From NCBI GenBank assembly GCA_003963115.1, contig RXJQ01000040.1, positions 1-64,000 on the forward strand: a stretch of DNA of 64,000 bases. Direction: 5' to 3'. Position numbers and translations under genes: made by a program. The stretch's first letter is position 1; the number at the start of each line of letters is the position of its first letter. Source of the DNA: Burkholderiales bacterium (lineage in GTDB: Bacteria > Pseudomonadota > Gammaproteobacteria > Burkholderiales > Burkholderiaceae_C). Positions 1-9,359 of this stretch are shown piece after piece. The notes under the pieces were generated by a model. That model searched no databases and was not told the origin of the DNA. It saw only the letters and a list, made by a program, of their open reading frames with translations.

Positions 1-24
1 GTCTTTGGTCGGCCTGTTCTCATC

Positions 25-51
25 GCGGTATCTCCGTTCCCAAGATACCGC
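25..51 (-). terminator. Inverted repeat downstream of the monooxygenase gene
   Basis: Perfect 9-bp arms (GCGGTATCT and AGATACCGC) enclose a 9-nt loop. The repeat lies about 45 bp past the stop codon of the minus-strand monooxygenase gene. It could act as a transcript-end hairpin, but no T tract follows on the minus strand, so a classical rho-independent terminator is not shown. A protein-binding palindrome for a gene left of the window is an alternative. Confidence 0.35.
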
Positions 52-93
52 ATGGCATTCAAGATTAATGCCAGTTATTTGCAGGACACAACA

Positions 94-1578
94 CTAGGTG
101 AGGTGATAGGCTGCCATGCTCGAATGGCGTGTCAGCCAGCGGTAGCTGAGCGTGAAGCCCGGCCAGTTGGTGCTGTTGTGGCCGTTGGCATCGACGTACC
201 AGCTCGTGCAGCCTTGCCAGACCGTGTGGCGCAACCGTTGCTGCACCTGGGCATTGAACAAGGTGTAGCGCGCGGCGTCGACTTCCATCGTCTGGGCTGA
301 GGTCTGGCCCATCATGCGGATGCAGCGCAGCACATGGGCGATCTGGCTTTCCAGCATGTAGACGATGGAGTTGTGCCCCAGGTTGGTGTTGGGGCCATAG
401 AGCATGAAGAAGTTGGGAAAGCCCGGCACTGTCATGCCCAGATAGGCCTGCGCGCCCTGGCGCCAGGTTTCGTTGAGCTCGACGCCCTGGCGGCCGGTGA
501 TCTTCATGGGGGCGAGGAACTCGGTGGCAGCAAAGCCTGTGCCGTAGATGATCACGTCCACCGGGTGCTGTTGGCCATCCGTGGTCTCGATGCCTTCGGG
601 CGTCACGCGCTGGATGCCAGTGGTGATCAGCTCGACATTGGGCCGGGCCATGGTGGCCAGGTATTCGCTGGACAGCAGGATGCGCTTGCAGCCGATCTGG
701 TAGCTCGGCGTGAGCAGGGCGCGCAGGCGGGCATCGGGCACCTGCTGGCGCAGCAACCGCTTGAAGGGCCGGCCCGCCGCCACCTTCATCAGGTCCTTGA
801 AGCGGGTGAAGGCCAGGGCCTGGGCTTCGTAGCGTGTGTAGATCCAGGCGCGGTGCAGCTTCCTGGCCAAAGGCACATGCCTGAACAAGGCCTTTTCCCA
901 GGCGGCATAGGGCCGATCGGGGCGGGGCAGGATGTAGGCTGGCGAGCGCTGGAACACCTTGAGCGAACCCACCTTGGGCGCGATGGCCGGCACGAACTGA
1001 ATGGCCGATGCGCCCGTGCCGACTACGGCCACGCGTCGGCCTTGCAATGAGACATCGTGATCCCACCGGGCGGAATGGAAGGTGCGGCCCTGGAAGCTGT
1101 CGATGCCGGGAATGCGCGGATAGGCCGGGCGGCTGAGCTGGCCGGTGGCCGTGATGAGCAACTGGCTGAACAAGGTCTGCCCATCGCGCAAAGTGACCTG
1201 CCACAACGCGCGTGGCTCATCGAAGCGTGCCTCGGTTACCTCGGCCCCGAAGCGGATGCGTGCATGCAGCTTGTACTTGTCGGCGCAATGGCGCAGGTAC
1301 TGGTGGATCTCGTCCTGGCGCGCGAACACGTGTGACCAGTTGGGGTTGGGCTCGAACGAGAACGAGTACAGGTGCGAGGGCACATCGCAGGCCGCACCGG
1401 GGTAGCTGTTGTCGCGCCAGACGCCACCGACGTCGTGTGCCTTCTCCAGGATCAGGTAGTCGTAGATGCCGGCGCGTTGCAAAGCAATCGCCATGCCCAG
1501 GCCCGCAAAGCCCGTGCCGATGATGATGACGCGCAATGGCGAGGGTGGTGTTGGCGGTGTGCTGCTGCTGTCTGACAT
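94..1578 (-). CDS. Flavin-containing monooxygenase, Baeyer-Villiger type
   Basis: The 494-residue protein is a class B flavoprotein monooxygenase that would use FAD and NADPH to insert oxygen into a ketone or oxidise a soft nucleophile. Directly visible are the FAD Rossmann motif GTGFAG at residues 21-26, the type I Baeyer-Villiger fingerprint FxGxxxHxxxWD at residues 162-173, and the NADPH Rossmann motif beginning GTGAS at 187. Order, spacing and length match soluble bacterial BVMOs of about 500 residues. It has no signal peptide, so it is cytoplasmic. It is transcribed divergently from an AraC-family regulator, a common arrangement for inducible BVMOs. The substrate cannot be read from the sequence. 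Confidence 0.88.
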   Translation of the reverse strand: MSDSSSTPPTPPSPLRVIIIGTGFAGLGMAIALQRAGIYDYLILEKAHDVGGVWRDNSYPGAACDVPSHLYSFSFEPNPNWSHVFARQDEIHQYLRHCADKYKLHARIRFGAEVTEARFDEPRALWQVTLRDGQTLFSQLLITATGQLSRPAYPRIPGIDSFQGRTFHSARWDHDVSLQGRRVAVVGTGASAIQFVPAIAPKVGSLKVFQRSPAYILPRPDRPYAAWEKALFRHVPLARKLHRAWIYTRYEAQALAFTRFKDLMKVAAGRPFKRLLRQQVPDARLRALLTPSYQIGCKRILLSSEYLATMARPNVELITTGIQRVTPEGIETTDGQQHPVDVIIYGTGFAATEFLAPMKITGRQGVELNETWRQGAQAYLGMTVPGFPNFFMLYGPNTNLGHNSIVYMLESQIAHVLRCIRMMGQTSAQTMEVDAARYTLFNAQVQQRLRHTVWQGCTSWYVDANGHNSTNWPGFTLSYRWLTRHSSMAAYHLT

Positions 1579-1698
1579 GGGACCTTCCTTGAACGCGGCA
1601 GATGGTGCCCGGGCTCAGGGTGAATGGGAATGGCGCCAGGGGTCAGCTCCTTTATGATTTGGGCCAAATGAGCAGCAAGGGGATGAGGACAGACCCGC

Positions 1699-2733
1699 AT
1701 GAGCTTCTGGGACTTCACACGCGGCGCGGCCAGCGCGAGGCTGTTGGTCGACTTTGGCCTGGAACGGGGCGTGCCTCTGGCGCGGCTGCTGGCCGGCACG
1801 CGCTTGTCACAGCCTCAGCTCGATGACCCCGAGGTGCAGATCACGGCCACGCAGGAGCTCAAGCTCATCGGCAACCTGCTCAAGGCCTTGCAGTACGAGC
1901 CCGGCGTGGGCCTGGAGGTGGGGCTGCGCTACAGCTTCTCGACTTATGGCATGTGGGGCTTTGGCCTGGTCAGCAGTGCCACTGTGGGCGATGCCCTGGC
2001 CTTGGCGCTGCGTTTCATCCCTTTGACTTTTGCGTTTTCGCTGATCTCATGCCAGCAGGACGCGCAGCAGTGTGTGCTGAGCTTTGGCGAGCCCGAGGTC
2101 GAGCAGCGGGTGCGGCGCTTTCTCATCGAGCGTGACATGGCGGCGGCCGCGCGCCTCATGCGCGAGACGGTCGGCACAGGCCATGAGCTAAGCCGCTTCA
2201 CGCTCAGGGAAAGGCAATGGCCCGCTCCCGACATGCTGGCGCGCCTGACGGCAGTCTCGGGCTTGCGTCCGCAGTATGGCGCTGCGGCCAACACCCTGGC
2301 GTTCGACAGCCGCCTGCTCGCGCAACGCCTGCCGCAGGCCAACCCGGTGACCGTGGCCATGTGCGAACAGGCGTGCGCGCAGTTGATGGAACGCCGGCGC
2401 GCGCGCCTGGGCACGGTCGAGCTGGTGCGCCAGTACCTGGCTGCTGCGCCGCTGGATGCCGCACCTGATCTGGCTCAGGTGGCGCGCATGTTGCACCTGA
2501 GCGAGCGCACGCTCAAGCGGCGTCTTCAGGAAGAGCAGACGGGCTTTCGGGAGATGCTGGCGGAGTCGCGCGGGCAAAGAGCGCGCGAGCTGCTGGCCGA
2601 CGAAAGCCTGAGCCTGACCGACATTGCCGAGCAGATGGGCTTTGGCGATCTCTCGGGCTTCTCGCAGGCCTTCAAGCGCTGGTTCGGCGTGGCGCCCAGC
2701 GTGGTGCGGCGTATCCGCCACCCTGATCCCTAA
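1699..2733 (+). CDS. AraC-family transcriptional regulator (arabinose-binding-domain type)
   Basis: This 344-residue protein has an N-terminal effector region of the AraC 'arabinose-binding domain' class, about residues 15-200. The C-terminal AraC DNA-binding domain (about 240-340) carries two helix-turn-helix segments, with the typical stretches LSERTLKRRLQEE and ADESLSLTDIAEQMGFGD. The start has a purine-rich AAGGGGATGAGG stretch just upstream. It is divergent from the Baeyer-Villiger monooxygenase, with 120 bp between the start codons, so it is the likely activator of that gene; this is inference. The effector is unknown. Confidence 0.87.
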   Translation: MSFWDFTRGAASARLLVDFGLERGVPLARLLAGTRLSQPQLDDPEVQITATQELKLIGNLLKALQYEPGVGLEVGLRYSFSTYGMWGFGLVSSATVGDALALALRFIPLTFAFSLISCQQDAQQCVLSFGEPEVEQRVRRFLIERDMAAAARLMRETVGTGHELSRFTLRERQWPAPDMLARLTAVSGLRPQYGAAANTLAFDSRLLAQRLPQANPVTVAMCEQACAQLMERRRARLGTVELVRQYLAAAPLDAAPDLAQVARMLHLSERTLKRRLQEEQTGFREMLAESRGQRARELLADESLSLTDIAEQMGFGDLSGFSQAFKRWFGVAPSVVRRIRHPDP

Positions 2734-2810
2734 TACTTGGGGGCCCGTTTGCTTGTAAGGTCGGCGGCTTGGGCAGACACTGCGGGCACATTCAAGCAGA
2801 GGAGTTTTTC

Positions 2811-3506
2811 ATGAACCATGCATTGCGCTGCATCAGTCTGGTCGTCCTTGTGTCCACTGCGGCTTTGCCGGCCATGGCCAGGCACCACGGTCATGGCCAT
2901 CAAGGTCATCCAACGGGTCAAGCGGGCGGTGGCTCGCACGATGTGGCGGGCCAGTTCGACTACTACGTGATGAGCTTGTCGTGGTCGCCCACCTACTGCC
3001 TCACGCACCCTTCGGACACGGCGCAGTGCGGTGGCAAGGGCTTTGGCTTCGTGCTGCATGGCCTGTGGCCACAGTATGCGCGGGGCGGTTACCCGCAGGA
3101 CTGCGCAACACCAGAGCACCTGACGCCCGAGGCCATCGCCGAGGGGCAGCAGGTCTTTCCCAGCGCCAACCTGATCAGCCATGAATGGGGCAAGCATGGC
3201 ACCTGCTCGGGCATGAGCGCGCTGGACTACTTCAAGACGGCGGACAAGGCGCATGCCAGTGTGCACGTGCCCGCATCGATGGACGCCCCGACCCACACCC
3301 TTCAGATGACGGCCCAGGACATTGCCTCGGCCGTGGTGCAAGCCAACCCTGGCATGCCGGCCACGGCGCTCGCTGTGGTGTGCAGTGGGCCCGAGTTGTC
3401 GGAGGTGCGGGTGTGCCTGAGCAAGTCGCTGCAAGCCCAGGCCTGTGGGGCCGGTGTCAAGGGCAATTGCCGCCCGGGGCCGATCCGGGTGCCGGCTGTG
3501 CACTGA
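2811..3506 (+). CDS. Secreted ribonuclease T2
   Basis: The 231-residue protein belongs to the RNase T2 family, which cleaves single-stranded RNA through a 2',3'-cyclic phosphate. Both catalytic segments are present: HGLWPQ at residues 83-88 and HEWGKHGTC at 124-132, supplying the two catalytic histidines plus Glu and Lys. A Sec signal peptide covers about residues 1-22. It is followed by a short His/Gly-rich stretch (24-33) before the folded domain, which might bind metal. I chose the ATG at 2811 because AGAGGAG precedes it and the signal peptide starts there; an upstream in-frame ATG at 2769 would bury the signal. The protein would act in the periplasm or outside the cell. Confidence 0.92.
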   Translation: MNHALRCISLVVLVSTAALPAMARHHGHGHQGHPTGQAGGGSHDVAGQFDYYVMSLSWSPTYCLTHPSDTAQCGGKGFGFVLHGLWPQYARGGYPQDCATPEHLTPEAIAEGQQVFPSANLISHEWGKHGTCSGMSALDYFKTADKAHASVHVPASMDAPTHTLQMTAQDIASAVVQANPGMPATALAVVCSGPELSEVRVCLSKSLQAQACGAGVKGNCRPGPIRVPAVH

Positions 3507-3572
3507 AGCGGCCGCTCAGGGCGGCACATTGGCCTGAAAGGCGGCCATAGTGCGCCCAGAGCGTGTGAACAG

Positions 3573-4187
3573 TCATGGCATGTTCTTCTGGGTGTGAATG
3601 CCCTGCAAGGGGCGGAATTCGGCCCCGATCAAGCGCCTGAGACTGCGGTCATCGACCGAGGCAGAGCGCACCAGCACCAGGATGCCCTGGTACAGGGTCA
3701 GCAGCTGCAGCGCGGTGGTCGGGATGTCGATGCCGGGCGGCAAGTCACCCGCGGCCCTGGCTTCGCTCAAGACGCGTGCGAAGGCCTTGCGCAGGCGCTC
3801 CAGCCCCGCTTGCAGATGTGCCCGCCCTGGCGCCTCGTCTCGCACGGCGCCGCCGAACTCGATGGCCGTGTTGGTCAACAGGCAGCCGTGGCGCCCGCCG
3901 TCGGGCTCTTTCAGCAACGACAGGAACAGGGCCTGCAGCCCGGGCACACCCTTTCCAGGCGGGAGATGGGTGTCGATGCGGCCCTGCACGACCTTGTCGT
4001 TGTAGTGCGCCAGCGCCGCTTCGAACAAGCCGGCCTTGTCGCCAAAGCTGTTGTAGATGCTGCCAGCCTTCAGGCCCGTGCTGTCTTCCAGCTGCTTGAT
4101 CGACAAGGGACCATAGCCGTGCCGGCGAAAGGCGTGCATGGCGGCGCTCAACACCGCGTCTTCATCGTAGTTCTTGGGGCGGGCCAT
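3573..4187 (-). CDS. TetR-family transcriptional regulator
   Basis: The 204-residue repressor-type protein has an N-terminal TetR helix-turn-helix. Residues about 8-55 read AVLSAAMHAFRRHGYGPLS, then a recognition region ending in GSIYNSFGDKAGLFE, which is characteristic of the family. The C-terminal half is a helical ligand-binding domain. It is convergent with the RNase T2 gene and divergent from phospholipase C, separated from the latter by about 200 bp containing a small perfect palindrome (4205-4220). Autoregulation and control of phospholipase C are plausible but inferred. Confidence 0.88.
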   Translation of the reverse strand: MARPKNYDEDAVLSAAMHAFRRHGYGPLSIKQLEDSTGLKAGSIYNSFGDKAGLFEAALAHYNDKVVQGRIDTHLPPGKGVPGLQALFLSLLKEPDGGRHGCLLTNTAIEFGGAVRDEAPGRAHLQAGLERLRKAFARVLSEARAAGDLPPGIDIPTTALQLLTLYQGILVLVRSASVDDRSLRRLIGAEFRPLQGIHTQKNMP

Positions 4188-4204
4188 GGTCGGTCAGCTT
4201 CGAC

Positions 4205-4220
4205 AATTCATTTTTGAATT
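4205..4220. promoter_or_regulatory. Candidate TetR operator
   Basis: Arms AATTCA and TGAATT flank a TTTT spacer, forming a perfect 6-4-6 dyad 18 bp upstream of the TetR start codon. It sits in an AT-rich stretch (to about 4255) within otherwise GC-rich DNA. Position and symmetry fit an autoregulatory operator in the divergent TetR/phospholipase C promoter region. A nearby TTCTAGAA palindrome could be an additional half of a longer site. Confidence 0.35.
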
Positions 4221-4384
4221 CTCATTCTAGAACAATCAATCAAAAAAGCAATCAAGCCGTGCAGCATGGCTTTGTGTAGATCTGTAAACCTCGCCGATTG
4301 ACCACTGGCATGTCATGCGTCCGTCACGCGAGGGGCCTACGCTGAGCTGATTCATTCCTGATGTTGCAACGGAGGTCGCTCACC

Positions 4385-6499
4385 ATGGACACCAAAGATC
4401 GTCGTCAGTTTCTCCGTCTCTCTGCTGCTTCTGCGGGCGCGGTGGCGGCCAATGTGTTGCCTGCCAGCGTCCAGAAGGCCATGGCCATTCCGGCGCACTG
4501 CGAAACCGGCTCGATCCGCGATGTCAAGCACATCGTGATCCTGATGCAGGAGAACCGCTCCTTCGATCACTACTTCGGCACACTCAAGGGTGTGCGCGGC
4601 TTTGGCGACCCTCGCCCTGCACTGATGCCCGATGGCAAGCCGGTCTGGTATCAGCCCGATGGCAAGGGCGGTGTGCTGCTGCCCTTCCACCCTGATGCGC
4701 CCAATCTGGGCCTGCAGTTCATGGCAGGCACGCCGCACGACTGGGGCAGCTCGCACCAGGCCTGGAACGAGGGCCGCTATAACCAGTGGATCGCGGCCAA
4801 GGGCGCCCACAGCATGGCCAGCTTTGCCCGCCAGGACATCCCATATCACTTCGCGCTGGCCGATGCCTTCACGGTGTGCGATGCCTACCACTGCTCGCTC
4901 ATGGGCCCCACGGACCCCAACCGCTACCACATGTGGACAGGCTGGGTGGGCAACGATGGCCAGGGCGATGGCCCGGTGGTGGACAACGCCGAGGCCGGCT
5001 ATGGCTGGTCGACCTACCCTGAGCGCCTGGAGAAGGCCGGCATCTCCTGGAAGATCTACCAGGACGTGGGCACGGGCCTGACAGCCGATGGCTACTGGGG
5101 CTGGACGGATGACCCCTACATCGGCAACTACGGCGACAACTCGCTGCTGTACTTCAAGCAGTACCAGAACGCTGCGCCCGGCACGCCGCTGTATGAGCGC
5201 GCCCGCACCGGTACCAATGTGGCCCAGAACCCCAACCAGAGCTTCTTCGACGTCCTCCAGCAGGACGTGAGCCAGGGCACCTTGCCGCAGATCTCGTGGA
5301 TCGTCGCGCCGGAAGCTTATTCCGAGCACCCCAACTGGCCGGCCAACTATGGCGCCTGGTACATCTCCAAGGTCCTGGAGATCCTGACGGCCGACGAGAA
5401 GCTGTGGAGCCAGACGGCACTGTTCATCACCTACGACGAGAACGACGGCTTCTATGACCACGTGGTGCCGCCTTGCCCACCCACCTCAAGCGCCAATGGC
5501 TTGTCCACGGTGGACGTGAGCGGCGAGCTCTTCAAGGGCAGTGCCAAGTACGCGGCCGGCCCCTATGGTCTGGGGCAGCGCGTGCCCATGATTGTGGTGT
5601 CGCCATGGTCGCGCGGCGGCTGGGTGTGCTCGCAAGTGTTTGACCACACCTCGCTGATTCGCTTCATCGAGCAGCGCTTCGCCCACGAACACCCGCAACT
5701 GATCGAGTCCAACATCACGGCTTGGCGCCGCGCGGTGTGCGGTGACCTGACCTCGGCCTTCAACTTCGCGAACCCCAACGCCAAGCTGCCGCCGCTGCCC
5801 ACCACCACGGGCTACAAGCCGACCGATGCGCTGCGCCACGACAGCTATCTGCCGGTGCCGCCAGCCCAGCAGGCGCTGCCCAAGCAGGAGGCTGGCCTGC
5901 GCTGGTCGCGTGCCCTGCCCTATGCGCTGGACGCGGCTTCACGGGTGGATTCGGCCAAGGCCGTGCGTCGCATCGACTTCAAGAACCAGGGCCAGGCTGG
6001 TGCGGTCTTCCAGGTCACTGCGGTTGGCAGCGCCAATGCGCCGCGCACCTACACCGTGGAAGCCGGCAAGCAGCTGCATGACGAGTGGTCGCTGAGCGGC
6101 GCCCAGGCCGAGGGCCTCGATCTGATCGTGGCGGGCCCGGGCGGCTTCTATCGCCACTTCAAGGGCAGCGTCGATGGCCTGGATATCGTTTGCGAGCAAA
6201 GCAGGGAGGGCGCTTTGCAGGTGAAGCTGCGTAATGGCGGCAAGGTCACCTTGAGCCTGAGTGTGTCGCGCAATGCGTATGCGCCGGGCGGTGCCAGCCA
6301 TGGCGCACGCAAGGTCAAGCTCAGCCCTGGTGCGGATGCCGAGCTGAACTGGTCGCTCAAGGACAGCCTGGGCTGGTACGACGTGGCCGTCACTGTGGAC
6401 GGGCAGTCGGGCTTCCTGCATCGCCTGGCTGGTCGCGTGGAAACGGGCCGGCCCAGCGTGAGTGACCCTGCTATCGGCGTCGCCAGCCAGACTGTCTGA
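4385..6499 (+). CDS. Phosphocholine-specific phospholipase C, Tat-exported
   Basis: The 704-residue enzyme is a bacterial non-haemolytic/haemolytic-type phospholipase C. It hydrolyses phosphatidylcholine, and in some members sphingomyelin, to diacylglycerol or ceramide plus phosphocholine. A Tat signal (DRRQFLRLSA near residue 5) is followed by the phosphoesterase domain with the hallmark QENRSFDHYFGTLKGVRGF. Further conserved acidic/His clusters (DENDGFYDHV) follow, and then C-terminal beta-rich repeats of the DUF756 type. Length matches the family at about 700 residues. The ATG at 4385 was preferred over 4361 because GGAGG sits between them and the twin-arginine motif starts there. Divergent from the TetR gene. 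With the ceramidase operon at 53-59 kb it could feed ceramide breakdown (inference). Confidence 0.92.
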   Translation: MDTKDRRQFLRLSAASAGAVAANVLPASVQKAMAIPAHCETGSIRDVKHIVILMQENRSFDHYFGTLKGVRGFGDPRPALMPDGKPVWYQPDGKGGVLLPFHPDAPNLGLQFMAGTPHDWGSSHQAWNEGRYNQWIAAKGAHSMASFARQDIPYHFALADAFTVCDAYHCSLMGPTDPNRYHMWTGWVGNDGQGDGPVVDNAEAGYGWSTYPERLEKAGISWKIYQDVGTGLTADGYWGWTDDPYIGNYGDNSLLYFKQYQNAAPGTPLYERARTGTNVAQNPNQSFFDVLQQDVSQGTLPQISWIVAPEAYSEHPNWPANYGAWYISKVLEILTADEKLWSQTALFITYDENDGFYDHVVPPCPPTSSANGLSTVDVSGELFKGSAKYAAGPYGLGQRVPMIVVSPWSRGGWVCSQVFDHTSLIRFIEQRFAHEHPQLIESNITAWRRAVCGDLTSAFNFANPNAKLPPLPTTTGYKPTDALRHDSYLPVPPAQQALPKQEAGLRWSRALPYALDAASRVDSAKAVRRIDFKNQGQAGAVFQVTAVGSANAPRTYTVEAGKQLHDEWSLSGAQAEGLDLIVAGPGGFYRHFKGSVDGLDIVCEQSREGALQVKLRNGGKVTLSLSVSRNAYAPGGASHGARKVKLSPGADAELNWSLKDSLGWYDVAVTVDGQSGFLHRLAGRVETGRPSVSDPAIGVASQTV

Positions 6500-6513
6500 A
6501 TACCCGATGGTGT

Positions 6514-6544
6514 CTGGGCGGGGCTTGCCCGGAGGTCCGCCCAG
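6514..6544 (+). terminator. Candidate terminator after phospholipase C
   Basis: Perfect 8-bp arms CTGGGCGG and CCGCCCAG enclose a 15-nt loop, starting 15 nt after the phospholipase C stop codon. Only a weak T-rich tail (TTGACTTTG) follows. It is best read as a weak or rho-assisted terminator in the 91-bp gap before the next gene. Confidence 0.5.
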
Positions 6545-6590
6545 TTGACTTTGTCCCCTGATATGCTGAAGGCCGTCAGGGAGATCCAAA

Positions 6591-8501
6591 ATGGACAAGA
6601 CAAAGTTTGAGCAGATGGTTGCGCGCATCGAGCGCGACAGTGCGGCCTCACCCAGGCTGTATCAATTCAGGGTGGCGATGTTGGCCCTGTTTGGTTTTGG
6701 CGTGCTCGCCGTGGTGCTGGGCATGGCCAGCATGGGCATCCTGGTGTTGGCTGGTGCAGCATTGGCATTGGCGCTCACGGGGTTCAAGGCGGCCATCGTG
6801 GTTCTGAAACTGGGCAAGCTGCTGCTGGTCCTGGCGTGGCCGCTGTGGGTGCTGATCAAATCGTCGATGTCGGCACTGTTCACCCGCTTGCCAGCGCCCA
6901 AGGGGCATGAAATCCTGCGAGCACAGGCCCCGGCCTTGTTTGCCGCGATGGATGAGATGCGCCGGCGCATGAAGGGCCCCCGCTTTCACCACGTGCTGAT
7001 CACCCACGAAGTCAATGCGGCCGTGATGCAGCGACCGCTCTTCGGGCTGATCGGCTGGCCACGCAACTACCTGATCCTGGGGCTGCCATTGCTGGAGAGC
7101 CTGTCACCTGAGGAGGCGCTGGCCGTGGTGGCGCATGAATACGGGCATCTGGCCGGCTCGCACTCGCGTTTTGGTGCCTATGTCTACCGCCTGCGTTCCA
7201 CCTGGGGCACCATCCAGTCCCTGACCGAACAGTGGCAGGGAGCGGCCAGTCGCCCCCTGCAAAAGCTGGTAGGTTGGTACGCACCGTACTTCAATGCCTA
7301 TACCTTTGTGCTGGCTCGTGCCAACGAATACCAGGCCGATGCGGCTTCGGCAGAGCTGGTGGGCGCGCAGGTCGCAGCCAGCGCGCTCAAGCGGGTCAAT
7401 CTGGCCTCGGCCAGCTATGAGCGTTTCATGGGCGCAGTGTTCAAGGGCATTGGCGAGCAGCCTCAACCGCCACGGGATGTGGCGCTGCGTTGGGCCGAGC
7501 AGGCCCAAGACGGCGCCGTGGGTGACGCCGATGCGGCGCAGTCGTGGCTGCAGGTGGCGCTGGACAGGCGCACCGACCTGGCCGATACCCATCCTGCCCT
7601 GACGCAGCGCCTGCAAGCCCTTGTCTCTGGCGAGCCAGGTTTGACCGAGCTGCCCGAGCCCCTGGGAGGCACCAGCGCCGCGCAGACCTGGCTGGGTGCG
7701 GATCTGGCTCGCCTGCGTGACCTCGTCCAGCAGGAGTGGCTCCAGAATGTGGCCAAACCCTGGGAAGAGCGTCACAAGGCGATCGGGGCACAACGCGAGC
7801 GGCTGGCCGAGCTGAAGGCCATGTCCAGTCTGAGTGCGGATCAGGAACTGGAGCTGATTCGCTTGCGCATACAGCTTGAGCCCGACATGGCAGAAGACCA
7901 TCTGGCCCAGCTGCAGGACTTCAACGCGCGCCATGTAGACCATGCATTGGGTTTGTACGTCGAAGCCACCACGCGGTTGGGCAGGGACGACGAGGCCGGC
8001 CTGGCCATGCTTGAGCGTGTGATGGCCCTGGACGCGACGGCCGCGAAGCCAGCTTGTGAGGCGGCCTATGCCTTCCTGCAACGCGTCGGTGATGGCCAGC
8101 GCGCGCAGACCTACGCCGAGCGCTGGCGTGCGCGTGATGAACTGGAAAGACGCCAGGCGCAGGAGATGTCCCAACTCAGCGTGCACCACCCTGTGGCCAA
8201 TCCGGCAGCGCTCACGGGAGACCAGCGTCGTGAAGCCGTGCGGATCGTGCGCAAGGTGGGCCAGGGCGTGAAGCGCGCCTACATCGCGCGCCGCGTGATG
8301 CCTTCCGCGCCGCCTGAGTCCAGCTATGTGGTGATGCTGGAGCTCACCTGGATGGCGCGCCTGCGCAGACAGCACGCAGCCATCGTGCAGCGCTTTGCCC
8401 GTGAGCCTTGGCCCATGCATGTGGTGCTGTGCACCGCGCACAGCACCTATGCGCCGCTCAAGGCCAAGCTCACCGAGCTGCCGGATGCGCGTCTGCTCTG
8501 A
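6591..8501 (+). CDS. Membrane-anchored M48-family zinc metalloprotease
   Basis: The 636-residue protein has two or three hydrophobic segments at about residues 25-90, then an M48 peptidase domain. The zinc motif HEYGH is at residues 182-186 and the third ligand region NEYQADAAS has Glu246. After the protease domain comes a long helical, repeat-like C-terminal region (about 330-636) that could be a substrate or partner-binding extension. The topology resembles HtpX/Ste24-like membrane proteases, but the protein is about twice as long as HtpX. A role in membrane-protein or envelope quality control is inferred from the family. Same strand as phospholipase C, but separated from it by a terminator-like hairpin. 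Confidence 0.85.
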   Translation: MDKTKFEQMVARIERDSAASPRLYQFRVAMLALFGFGVLAVVLGMASMGILVLAGAALALALTGFKAAIVVLKLGKLLLVLAWPLWVLIKSSMSALFTRLPAPKGHEILRAQAPALFAAMDEMRRRMKGPRFHHVLITHEVNAAVMQRPLFGLIGWPRNYLILGLPLLESLSPEEALAVVAHEYGHLAGSHSRFGAYVYRLRSTWGTIQSLTEQWQGAASRPLQKLVGWYAPYFNAYTFVLARANEYQADAASAELVGAQVAASALKRVNLASASYERFMGAVFKGIGEQPQPPRDVALRWAEQAQDGAVGDADAAQSWLQVALDRRTDLADTHPALTQRLQALVSGEPGLTELPEPLGGTSAAQTWLGADLARLRDLVQQEWLQNVAKPWEERHKAIGAQRERLAELKAMSSLSADQELELIRLRIQLEPDMAEDHLAQLQDFNARHVDHALGLYVEATTRLGRDDEAGLAMLERVMALDATAAKPACEAAYAFLQRVGDGQRAQTYAERWRARDELERRQAQEMSQLSVHHPVANPAALTGDQRREAVRIVRKVGQGVKRAYIARRVMPSAPPESSYVVMLELTWMARLRRQHAAIVQRFAREPWPMHVVLCTAHSTYAPLKAKLTELPDARLL

Positions 8502-8516
8502 AGAGCCGAGGCGGCA

Positions 8517-9218
8517 CTATGTCGCGCCGCCCACCGTCCTGGCGTACTGCGACAGGATGCTGCCCAGGTCCTGATCGCTGTGCACGATGCGCGTCAGCAA
8601 GGCGCGCCGCTCGATGCCTTCGAGGTGCTCGGCCATCAGCTTGATGGCCTGCTTGGCGTCCTTGCGCGCCAGGGCCTCGATCAGGGCTCGGTGCTCGTTG
8701 ACGGCGCAGTCCGATGAATGCGGGCGCCCATAGACGGCGAGGATGAGCGAGCAGCGCGTGGCGACCTCGGCCAGGTAGCGCGCCAGCAAAGGGTTGCCGG
8801 CCATGTCGGCCAACAGCACGTGGAACTCGCCGGCAAGCCGGATCGACACATTGGCCTGCCCTGCCGAAGCCGCTGCCTGCTCCTCCTTGACGTGGGCATT
8901 CAAGGTGGCACGCCAGGCGGGCTGCCAGCGCTCGCACACCAGCCGCACCACTTCGGCCTCCAGGCAGCGGCGCACCTCGAACACGGCCCGCGCCTCTTCC
9001 AGGCTGGGCTGGGCCACGGTGGCCGTGCGCTTGTTGCCCATCTCGATCAGGCCTTCGGAGGCCAGCCTTGCCAGGGCGGCGCGCACCAGGGTGCGGCTGA
9101 TCTGGAACTGCTCGGCCAGCGGGTCTTCCGGCAATTTGGTGCCGGGCGTGAGGGCTTGTTCGATGATGGCCTGGCGCAGGGCCAGGTAGGCCACATCGGC
9201 CTTCTGAGACAAACGCAT
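8517..9218 (-). CDS. GntR-family regulator (FadR/FCD subfamily)
   Basis: The 233-residue protein has an N-terminal winged helix of the GntR family. Residues 3-70 contain the typical LRQAIIEQALTPGTKLPE, AEQFQISRTLVR and LASEGLIE. A helical FCD-type effector domain follows. I place the start at MRLSQKAD (9218). Reading further upstream to 9383 would run the coding sequence into the palindromic region at 9360-9397 and add a sequence unlike the family; no strong ribosome-binding site decides the matter, and 9275 is another option. Divergent from the binding-protein gene at 9437, which it probably controls. The effector is unknown. Confidence 0.87.
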   Translation of the reverse strand: MRLSQKADVAYLALRQAIIEQALTPGTKLPEDPLAEQFQISRTLVRAALARLASEGLIEMGNKRTATVAQPSLEEARAVFEVRRCLEAEVVRLVCERWQPAWRATLNAHVKEEQAAASAGQANVSIRLAGEFHVLLADMAGNPLLARYLAEVATRCSLILAVYGRPHSSDCAVNEHRALIEALARKDAKQAIKLMAEHLEGIERRALLTRIVHSDQDLGSILSQYARTVGGAT

Positions 9219-9359
9219 GCGTGACAACAGCCGTGGCGGGAAGGGTGGGAACGAGCGGGAGCAGCGACGAAGCATTGTGCCCGCAAAAACCGGCGAGGCC
9301 CGGTTTGCACCGAAAGAGTGAATACACGCAGGCACAGCAATTGCATGCAAACACCAAAA

